A DNA stretch of 64,000 nt. It comes from Paragordius varius (taxonomy: Eukaryota > Nematomorpha). Shown here in pieces: positions 1 to 12,123 of the stretch (its first letter is position 1; the number at the start of each line of letters is the position of its first letter). The notes below the pieces were generated by a model, which saw only the letters and a list, made by a program, of their open reading frames with translations, had not been told where the DNA came from and searched no databases. Position numbers and translations under genes: made by a program. The stretch covers positions 1,922,001 to 1,986,000 of the forward strand of contig OZ176052.1 of the NCBI GenBank assembly GCA_964247055.1, written 5' to 3'.

Positions 1-83
1 TTTTACGCATTTTAAATTTTGAATAACTTTTGAAATGTTTATAAATCTACTAAAATATAATCCCATTTTAATTATTTTTTTAG

Positions 84-3000
84 CTTTCGAAAAGGATGAA
101 TTTAGTTTCGAACATAACTTTAATAATAAAAATGAAGTGCAAAATCATTCCTTTAATGCGGATTTAATATATTTTGCAACATTTCAATCGCTATGTTTGG
201 ATTACATTGTACAAAAATTCATTACCGAAGATATTTTAACACAAGATGAACTGGTAATTGTTTTATAGTTTTTTTTAAAAAATTTCAATTAGATTTTCTC
301 CTAGTTTAAAATTAAACAAAAATTACAATTTATTTTTGATAGAGCTTAAAAATGTTTAAATATATATTTTTAACTTTTTTTATATATTTTTAATTATTAT
401 TTCATTTTTATTAAACAAAAATTAATTTTAATCCCCCCCCCCCAACTAATCATAAAAATTAATTTATAACATTTATGCAATTTCAAGTTTTATAAAATTT
501 AATTATTAATTTTATAGTTGAAAGAATTTAAGCAAGCCTTTAAATGTGATTCATTTAACATGGTATATACTGAGTGTTGGATCTCTCAAATATTTGCCAA
601 CATTGTAAAACAACCCATTATTTCCTTCACCATGAATAATGATACCAAAAGATCTAATCTTATCAATTTTATTAAAGGTAAATAAAAGCTTATAGAAAAA
701 AATACACTTTTTATACCTAAATATGTCTGAAATTTGCCATTTTTTATCTAAATACCAACGCTTGCTTGCTATTAAAAATGTGGTAAAATTTTAACTATTT
801 TTAAAAAGTTATATTAAAAGTTTTCATTTGGACATTGTTTTATGTCCTGAGATTTTAATTTCTTTTAATGTTAATTGACTTGTACATTGGTATAACTAAA
901 AATACGTCAAAGGGTATATGATTGATAAATATTTTTAGGGCAAGATTTTTTTTGAACTGTTCTCACAAAAAATTATTAATGCTATAATTTCAAAATTAAC
1001 AGATATCCATAAATACGTCTAGAAATTGCAAAAATATATAATTACTGTGAGGCTGATATTCATTAGGTTTTATCGGGTATTATAAGATATCTGGTAACAT
1101 TGCTTTTTATATCATTTCCTAAATTAGATTGCGTAAATAGCGAAAGGTTTGGTTTAAAATCAACTTCTACTGGTAATAAAGATCACGAATGTTTTTGCAC
1201 AAATTTTACCCATTCATATCGAGTATTATGTCAAACAATCAATCCTAACTCACATTGCAACAACTCTCTCGAAGATGGTATTTTAAAACAATTTTATCGG
1301 TTTTTATTAAGTATAGTCTCCAGGGGTGTCCACAACGCGGCCTGCGGAGTTTTTGGAAATCTATCAACTTAACACGGATTCCACAATTCGCAATAATATG
1401 GCTTAATATATCAATAATTTCAAACAAATTTTCAGAATAAGTCTTTTCAATATTAGCAACAAACTAACAGAAATCAGCAAAATAAATAGCACTTGGATTT
1501 TTTCAACAGTAGTATTATGTTTGAAATCTAACTAAATATTTATTAATCCCATATGTATTTATAAAATGCGGCCCGCGAAGCCGTTACCCCTGATATAGTC
1601 AATTAAATATTTTTTATACATGTTAAATTTACCCTTTTTTATATATATCATTTTTAGGTCACCACGATCGAAAGAAAATTTATGCCCAATTTTTAGATCA
1701 GTTCTTTAAAAGTGCATGCGATACTAAAACATTCGGGGGTATCCTAGTACCCAATCGTAAAAACAGCCTTTACAGCGTCATCAATAATCATATTATTAAA
1801 GACAAAGAGCATGTTTTAAATATCTTCATTAATATGCTGTATTTAGAACCGTCGACCTTATTTCACGAAAATTTCTACAACAATATTAATTCTGGAAATA
1901 TATTATCACAATCCTTCTTACCAAGGCAATCATCAGAGAACTCTTATTTGATTCATTTATTACGGAAAATTGAATCAAATTTTATGTTGGTCCAATTAAT
2001 TGCACAATGTGGTAAACCTTCCTTTACAATTTATTAACCTTAAACAATAATTATTGCGAATAAGTAATGTTTTTGAGCAAAGGATAACGGTGCATATATA
2101 ATATTTTTAAACTTGGATATTTAAAATATTCATTTATTTGAACATTTAATATGTAATTAAAAACATTGATTTTAGCCTAATATAATTATTTTTACTAAAT
2201 CACTTGCCCTAAAACAATAAATTTTAGGTTACATATTATAAAAAGTGTCTTTTTTTCCATTTATTATTAGATTACATGGATCATTTATGTTATATGGGTA
2301 ATATGTTTGCTACAATACTACAACAATTTGTTCAATTTTTCTCCACCATTAATTTGTATGATATGCGGTATAGATTTAAATAATATTATATTTTTATAGA
2401 AATATATCAAATTATAATACTTAAAAATTGAATTTATTATCAATTTTATTTACAGACTGCTTATTTTTTACATTTTGTAAAATTAGAAAAGATAATTCGG
2501 TGTTTTAAAATACCAAAAGCCAATTTTTTTTTCATATTCATTTATGAGTATTATATCTTACAGCATTAATATTATATTTTGTCTTAATTTTCAAATAGAT
2601 TGGATATTAATGCCGCCGCCTACTCATCTATTTTGGATGGACAAGTGTCACTTAAAAGACTTGCTAATCGTAAACTCAAACTAATTTTGTCAAAACATTA
2701 CACGAAAAGTACTAAAGAAAAAGAGTTTCAATTTAAACAAAAATCCCAAGAATGCCGTTTGAAACAAACCCATGAGAATATACGAACATCTACGACGAAT
2801 GGTAGAAAAACTTTTGATTTAACTATACTGCCTATTGGTTTATACATTTTATATGGAATACAAAATACGACCAGTAAAATATTTATCTGTAAATCCTTGC
2901 GGCAAGATTCACGTCTATGGTCCCATGTTTTTAGGTTATAGTTTTTTATTTTTTTATATTAATTCTTTGATACTATACCGTTAATATTGAGCCAAATTTA

Positions 3001-3108
3001 AAAATATGGAGATGCTATATTATTTTAGCGCTTTAAAAAACTAAAAAACATGTAAAGTGTTTCAAAATATCTAAAGTATTTTTTGTTAATTACTAACACT
3101 GTCGTTTC

Positions 3109-3139
<31 letters not shown>

Positions 3140-6100
3140 TATTAATTAAAATTTCTTTGAAATATTTATCTGGAAAAAATTTTATATGTAATCATATAAT
3201 GTATAATTATTTTTTTGGTTTAAAGATGTAATGTAATGCTATGTTTAAACATTCTTTTTCCCAATGTTTCAATAGATTTTATGGAATGATTGTTCGGATA
3301 AAAGCTTTTTTTGAGTTGCCAAGTACGCATTTAGAACCATTTGTTAAAGATGTAAGGCAAATTTTGTGCAATCATCAAAAAAATCCAAATACCAATCATA
3401 ATAATAGGTAATTTTATTATTAATAAATGTCATTTTAAATATAGGGAATGGAATTTTCAAATTAAATTTCGGACACAAATTAAATCAATAAAATTTTATT
3501 TTTATTTCATATTTTACAGCCATAATTTAATTATATAGAAACAAATTAAAAGAATATCGGTGTCAATTTTTATATTAAAGACAACTTTTTACGAAAAAAC
3601 CTGCTGACATTTACATTTTATCATTTTAGTGGCTGCTTATATTTCACTTTATATACCATTTGCACTTCAAGAGACTTTTTTGTTTTGTTTTTAACTTTTA
3701 TCAATTAAATCGTCAATAATTCATCTATTTTATTGTTTTTAACATATTTACTATTATTTAACATAATTTTTTAATCGATATCAACTTTTAATCTTTGAGA
3801 AACCGTATATCCTTATTAATTTCTTAAAATAATTTTGGATATTAAAAAGATTTTAACACCAAATGAAAAAATATATAAGTTTTCTGGGTTATTAATTAAA
3901 ATTTTCATTTAAAACATTTAAAAGTCAATAATTTTGTTGAATTGAAAAAAAATAGTTTGAAACAAAAAAGTGGTTTTTCAATAAAAATTTTTATTTTTAA
4001 ATGAATAAATATATAATAAATAAAGAAAATTAGGTTGATAAATAATAAAATAAAAAAATAAATGCAAAAATTATGGTTAAATCAAAATTTATAAATTTTA
4101 AGGACCAACTTGAAGTGTTAAAGGACCAACTTGAAATGTTCAAGGACCAACTTGAAGTGTTCAAGGACACTCTTGAAGTGCCAATGTATAGTAAGGCAAT
4201 TTGCAACACACAGTAGTGTATGAAAAAAACAACAAAATGTTGAATAAACAATTATTTACTTTCCTTTTTTCAATACACCTCCTTTAATGTGAAATAAGCA
4301 ACCGTTTAAAGGCATATACTGTATATTTCATGTTTTAAGATAACTTTTATTTTTTGATAAATCCAAACTATATGCTCACTAATTTTTGTAGAAATGGAAA
4401 TGAAAATCAACCCACAAAAATAGATGATATCAATAATACTTCAAATATTGATTCCACATTTTTTTATGATACACTATTATCACTTATAAAGTTTGGTAAT
4501 GAATGTACCCTACAAGATTTATCCTACAAAAATTTTATGCATTGGATATATAATTTAGATCCTGTACATGAATTCGAATCAAAATCATCACCTCATAGCA
4601 CTAATAATAACCATAGTAATAATATAAATAAATTTCCATTTCATCTTTTCTCACCTGCAATTAATGCCCTTTTCAACCAACTTAACAAGTAAATATTTTT
4701 TGGATTTCGTTAAAATTTGGACATCTAAAATTGATTGATTGGGCTTTAATTTAAATTAGGTTGTTTTTTATTTTATTTTCTGGTATTTACAGCATACGCG
4801 TGTCAAAAAATATCAAACAAAAAATTTTATAATTAAAAAAAATGCTAAATTTTAGCAAAAAAATGATGTTGCTTAAACAAATTTTAATTGAATACATCTT
4901 TCCAAATTTTGGCAATGAACTAACAAAAATTGATATGAATGGTATATTTATATTTAACTTTTTGAATCGATATTAAAGTTTTCAATAATCCTGCTTGAAG
5001 TTTACATTACGCTTGTTTATATCAAAAATAATTGGATAGCTTTTTTGGGGGAGATAAAACAAACGATATTATTTCCATTCCAATTCAGACCTGTCTTTTA
5101 CATGATTTTGAATAATTATAAAAATGGGTAGCATAAATAAAATCTTATCATTATTTTTTTTAATCAATTATTGAATTCAAATTTTTCATTTTCCTTTCCT
5201 TAGAGTTCTTCAAGACCTTTATATTGGAATTGAGTGTGAAAAATTACTAATTTTGGGTCAATCACTGCATTCATATGCCTTGTTTCATATACAAGCTTAC
5301 CGAGATAAATATACAATAATCAGCAGAAAGGGTATTTATTCTATAATTATCTTTTTTATAATTATTCATTTTCATTTTTTTATTATACCATTTACAATAA
5401 AATAAATTATATGTTTTAGAGCTAATATAACTCATCATTAATAATAAATATATTCTTATGGCATAGTTTATTATTTTTTCGGTAATATTATTTTTAAACC
5501 TGATTTCATTTTTTTAAAAATATTTTTAATTCACACCTTCAAATTCACCTACGAATAAATTATGTGTTTTTTAAGATTAAAAATTGTTTTGTATTGTTTG
5601 AAAGAATTTTAATTGTTTAAGGGTGAATTTGAACTGTAAATGGTATATAACCGCTTTATAAAGCACTTTTTCTACTAGAAACATCAAAATCAAAGTCAAG
5701 GACAGCTAATGAGAATCCTGTACAAGGTCATTCAAAACAACAGTCGAAAATGGAAAAATATTTTGATTTATACCATATAAAATGGATCATCCATCAAATA
5801 TATGAACTATTACATCAAACACTAAAATCGGGGAGACCTTTGATACAAATCATGAATATTTGGCAAAATTTTTATCTTAAAACGATGAAACAGGTTGGAG
5901 AGAGAGAAATTTGAGTTTTTTATTTTAATATTAATAATCAGTAAAAATTATATCTACAGAATTTTAATAATGATTAAAAACAAAATTGGCTTTTATAAAT
6001 AAAAATAATACTATTTCAATTGTAGAAGGCATTTTTCTAAAAAAGATTTATATACTGATTTGACTAAATATCAAATGTACTATTTTTTGTGATTTTATTT

Positions 6101-6860
6101 AAATTCTATACTATAGATGGTATATATGGGTTGGGTGATTGGTTGGGAATACTGTAAAACTGTATTAGATATTAACCAAAGGTTAATTGACGCTTTTAGT
6201 TCTACGTTTGCAGAACAGCCAGGATTTCATATAAATCAAAAGGTAATTTTTAAAATAATTTACTCATATGTATCGTTATGAAATAGGCGAATTCTAAAAT
6301 AAAATTCATTCTTGATTGATATGTTTTTTTAGATTTTTGTGATTACAGTTTGGCATTTTAATGGTTGCTTATTTTACACTACAGTAGTGTATGGAAAAAA
6401 CAACGAAATGGTGAATAAACAATTATATTACCTTTCTTTTTTCCATACACTCCTGTGTTGCAAATTGTCTTACTATAGTGTGAAATAAGCAACCATTAAA
6501 ATGCATACTATACTGTATATGATATTTTGGCATATTTTATTGTAATGTTACTTACTTATTAGATTATGTCCATATACTATGAATTTATGATGTTGGCTTT
6601 GGATAATTCCCACATTAATTTGAATGAATCTCCTCTCCATCGCGTTGAAAGAAACAATATGTGTCGACAAAAATTTATGGCTAAGGTAGTAGGATCATTC
6701 ATTTTTGCGTCTAAATTTTTTTATTTTCTTTATAAAATAATCATTTTTTACAAGTTATAAAATATATATATATATCAGTATTTTGACAAATTTTTAGCCG
6801 TTACTTGTTAAAACACCTTGGAATTCTATTTAAATGATTTTGGGGTTAATATGTATACAT

Positions 6861-6892
<32 letters not shown>

Positions 6893-9800
6893 ATATCATA
6901 GATATTTGAACAAATTTACTCGATTATCATTGTCTCATCTCCAACCCAACCTTCAGAGTTTGAAAACAGAACATTTATATCGCAGAATGATAACACTAAC
7001 AATACAGAACACAATTTAGGCTCAGGCCTAATTTCCATATTAACTTGCTTGAAATTATATGTAATTGCGTTTGTGGAAAAACATTTTAGTAAACTAAATT
7101 CGTATAATTTGAAAGAACATTTAAGCTCACCTCATAGTTATATACCTAAGGGGTATGATTTAACCGCTCATGAATGTTCAACCATACTTATGTTAACTAA
7201 AGTATTAACTTCCCTTTCTGCCCATTTGGATATTTTAAACTTTGGCATTTGCAAAGAAGAAATTATAAAATGGTTTGAAAATATAATGGATTTCCTGAGT
7301 CGATTACTGCATTATGGATATGTCCAAAATTTTGTATTTGACAATATTCCATATCTCTATTTCGGCGACAACACTAAAGATGTGGATAGACAAGTTATTG
7401 AAAGTATATAATTTTAAAAATGAATTTCAAACAGCTTACTGTAAAAATTCTTTGCGAATCTATATATGTAATTATGTTTATTGAAATGTTAAAAAAAATT
7501 ATTTTTTGCATTAACATATTGATAGGGATTGTTAGTACTCATGAAGCATTTGCGCCATTATGCCATATATGGACACAGCTTTTCATAAATTTGTGCCGAA
7601 AATCATCAAATAATGTCTTACATTCGGATAACAAATCTTTAAATCACCTGCAAGAGTATAAAATAAAATTTAAACTTTTTTTGAATTATATTTAGACATT
7701 TCAATATAAATTTTTTCCATAGACTTTTAATTAACATTCTTCGACAAAGACGCGAGCAATACTTGAAGAATAATATAAAATCGCAATCTGCAAGCAACAT
7801 AGATTTCATTGCATTTTCTACCCTAATTACTGATTATGACGATATATTTATGGTAATTTTTAAAACTGGTTTTAATTTATTTTCATAAATGTTTTTTTAC
7901 GCTATTTCAAAGGGTCTTTTATATATTGATTTATTTTTTATTAGCCAACTATTTATACCACAAACTCATCCGATAACGATAAAATTGATAAAACGGAGTT
8001 ATGTTTCAATCCAACTGCAAATTTTACCATATCGAATTTCAACTCAAAATTTTTGGATCGTATCTTTGATTTAGCTCTAAATCAATATTATTCTCAAGCC
8101 AAAACTAAAAAACCACAACTTAATGGTAAGTATGTTAAATATTCTAAGAATATTTTTTGATTTGTAATACAAATTTTCAATATTCAACTAATATGTTCTT
8201 TAGATCATGAATCCATATTTGAGATGATTGGGCAATATTTGTCACAACAAGGCACTAATGATAATAACGAGTTATTAATTAATACAAATCTCGTCAACAT
8301 TTATATGGTCGCATTCACCAAACTAAATGATTATATTGTATCTGACACATTTTCACAAAATAATATGAGTATGAATAAGGATAATATTTCCCAAGGTGGT
8401 ACAATATCCAAAAACGGCGAAAAAATGTATAAAAATTACATTGCAAGTCGTGTGGAAAATGTTAAAAGCTTGCTTGCAATCCTAACTGATTCGCTCTTAA
8501 AGATAACTGAGAAATGTTTCGTAAATGAGAAGAAAATACTGAATAGAGCGTTTCAAGATTTACAACGACAGATTAAGGAAGCCATTAACAGCTGTTTAGA
8601 GCTAAATTCCCAATTATTAACCACATATACATTGGCTGTATGTAATGATCGGAGTTTTGCCCTTACAGCGTTTAGCATAAGTAGTTTAAGGTACTTTTTA
8701 ATTTTAGAAATTTAAATATCAAAAATGATTTTAATTAAACTTTTTGCAGAATGACATTTTGTGCCTAAATAGTTTAGTTTTTCCGCGTGAATGTAATATT
8801 TACCCTAAAAACGCTTTTTAGATGTAATTATGTTATTTATGTTTAATAAAAAAAGTTTTATTTAATTTTTTGCCACAAAAAATACTTTTTATATATGGGT
8901 GGGAACTTTATTTAAAAATAGGTTTTTTTACCAAAGTTTGAGCGGTATAGTATTCCACAAATAGGTTTAACCCTAGTTACCTGTTAAAAATTTCTTTAAT
9001 GCTTTCTCTAATTTCAATATATATACTATTTTACAGACACTATTTATTTCAATGGTCATCATCGTTTTTTAACACTGCAATATTGTCCAACACCCATCCT
9101 GATTCTACATTTGTGTCCAATAATAAAAATATAAGTTCCACCAATATAATAAACATTGATAATTTTGACAAAAAACTTTTGATTGATCAAATACTGTTGT
9201 GTCTTTCAGCTTGTCAAAACTATTTATTGCATAAATGTCAATTGATTACAATCATTTTTGAACCAGGAAATTGGAATATGAATGGGAATGAATTAAATTT
9301 CAATATACGATTGGGTATTGTAAAGCATACCAACAAACCACAAAAAGTAGTACCAATTAACCATAATAATAATTCTGAGAATTTATCTTGTGATGATAGT
9401 AAAACAATAGTTAAAGCAGGAAATAAATGGATTAAACGTGAAACAAAGTTACGAATGGATATGATAAAAGAAGTGATATATATACTATTATGATATTTTA
9501 TTTTATATTTTTTGAGACACCTAAAAATGTTTAAAATTAAAATTATTTGTACAGTAAAAATTAAATTTTTAAAGACAAAACCATACTTTCCAAATCTTAA
9601 TATCAATATAAATCATTGTTATAAACTGCAAAGTATAAAATAGAGATGTATATTAATAACACAATCAATTACACTGGACAACAAATTTTTCTGCCACTCG
9701 AGTTTTTTGAATTTTCTGATATTTAGTATCTTTTTAACAGTAAATCTGAAATAAAAATTATAACTCGTTGGAGGAATTTTGTATAATTTGATTTTTTTGA

Positions 9801-12091
9801 TTATGCGCCCTCTTTATCAAAATTTTACTAAAAAATATTTTTCTTTGAAAATATACAGGTAATGCCCATTTGTAATATATCATTCGAAAGAGTAATAAAA
9901 ACTCTATAAAATGCATACTAATATGTATTACATCAACAGTTAATATTGGACACAAAGAGCGACAAACGCGCGAAGCGAGAACATTTTTTTTTAATTATTA
10001 TTTTTTTAAAACTAATGGATGAAAATAGCTCAAATTTTGTTTAGATGGTGATGAATGTCTAAAAAAGATAACACAAGAAAGTTTTTTTGATTAAAACATT
10101 TTTTTATGGCTTTTATGTCACTCAAAACAACCATTTTTAAGTTTTTTGTTTTTTAAAAATTACCATCTCATCAATATTAATTTATTTTCTTTATAAGGCT
10201 GATAATTTCGAAATTTTAAAGATAAAAACAAAGTTTAAGGTATTTTTGATCTTTTAAAGCCATTATGTAATAAATTTACAGTTATAACTATGCATTTTAG
10301 TATCCACTAGGTAAAATATTTATGATAATAATAATTTTTATTAAAAAAGCAAACCAAAAGCTTTTTCAATTATTTTTTTAAAATAAAATATTAATATAAC
10401 CCTAATAATTATACTAAAATAATTTATATGATTTTCAAATTAGTTTGTCTGTGAAAATTCTTGACTTATTTAAGTATTGAAAATTTCGACCATTTAAATC
10501 CAAATAACTTTTACATCCTATTGATTTAAATGACTTACTACCATTTAAAAGATGCAGTTTTTTGCGCTCTTTCGAATGATATAAAATACATGGCTTCTTA
10601 TCTAAAACTTTTAATTGCTAGACCAATTTTCTTTTCAGATATACTAATTATGTACTTTAATGAAATAAATTTTAAATTTACAAGAATGGCAGTTAAAAAA
10701 AGTTAAAATTTGTTGTCTAGTGTTATGCATTTTATGATTGTAATTAATTAATTTATATAGGAAAAATTAAGCTCTAAATTTGTTAAAAAAAATTTGTCTT
10801 TATATTTTTACGTTTGTCCGTATTATAATTACAATTTTTACTGTTCTCATAAAAAAAAGCTTAATTTAATGTTTATATTAAAATCCAAATTTTTATAATG
10901 AATAAAATTATTTTATGATGTTACATAATTAGGTATTTTATTTTGACAATGAAAACTCTGTCATAAAAAGTGCTCATCTACCAGCAAATGCTACACATAA
11001 CGATTCTCCAAAGTTGGATGAAATTATAAGTTTATCCGCATCAGGCAAATACACTAATATAAAGTATTTCACTTTTTTCAATTACGTTTTATTTAAACGT
11101 TTTTTTTATTTGTGATTTTGATCAATATACATGTAAGAATCAAATATATTGTTGCCTCAGATTAAGAAAATAAATTATATGTATAGCATGCTTTGAAACT
11201 AAGTATTTTCTGTAAATTACAAAAATAATTCTAAAGATTTATGATATATATAATTATATTCAATCATTTCCCAAATTTTACTTTTTTGTGGCTTTTAGAT
11301 TCACGATATACATTGAAGAATTTGTTAATTCTTTGCTAGGAATCTGGTTATATACCCAATTATTGGGTGATTTAGCCTTAAAACTTTGTCAAAGTCATTA
11401 CATAATAAATACGGCGCATTTTAACACTGTGCCCAGTCAAGTCAATCTTTTCATTGATCGCAAACAAGGGGGCACAACCATAAATAAGAATATGAATATA
11501 TCGAAAGGATTGAATGAAGCACCTAAATCAAATTATGAATGTTATGATAGAAAATTATTAAAGTAAGGAATTCTTATAATAGATATAACAATTTTTTTAG
11601 GAAGGTATTAAGTATGGTAATTTAAAGGCAATATTGTTACCAATGACTGTATATGGTTGAGACATATTTTATATTTTTTTCAAATTACTTAATATTAAAA
11701 AAATAATCCGCCATGATTCTAAAATGTTATTGTGATATTTTAGTTGTTAACTAATAAACAACTTAAAAAAATAATTTTTTGCACAAATTATATAGTGAAA
11801 TGTAATTATCAAAACGCCATATGTATATATATATGCCATTTACAGTTCAAATTCACCCTTGAACAATCAAGTTCACCCTCGATCAATTCGAATTCATACT
11901 AAAAATAAAATATGTGTTTTTCAGATTAAATTTTATTTATATTTTTTAATATTTTAAAATATGAAATTTTGTCTAAAATTAATAATACTAAAAAAATAAT
12001 AAACTATGCCATAAAAATATATTAAGTATGAATGATGAGTTACATTAGCCCGAAAACACATAAATTATTTTTAGGGTGAATTTGAATTGTA

Positions 12092-12123
<32 letters not shown>

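Noticed and set aside
1245-1440. Short frames on both strands near 1.25-1.44 kb
   Set aside because: They run out of a real exon (ending 1277) into the hAT-type MITE; the MITE termini explain the GC-rich sequence.
4030-4251. 73-codon minus-strand frame with repeated Ser/Trp/Asn units
   Set aside because: Translation of the 20-21 bp iterons of the nested MITE-B-like element; not a gene.
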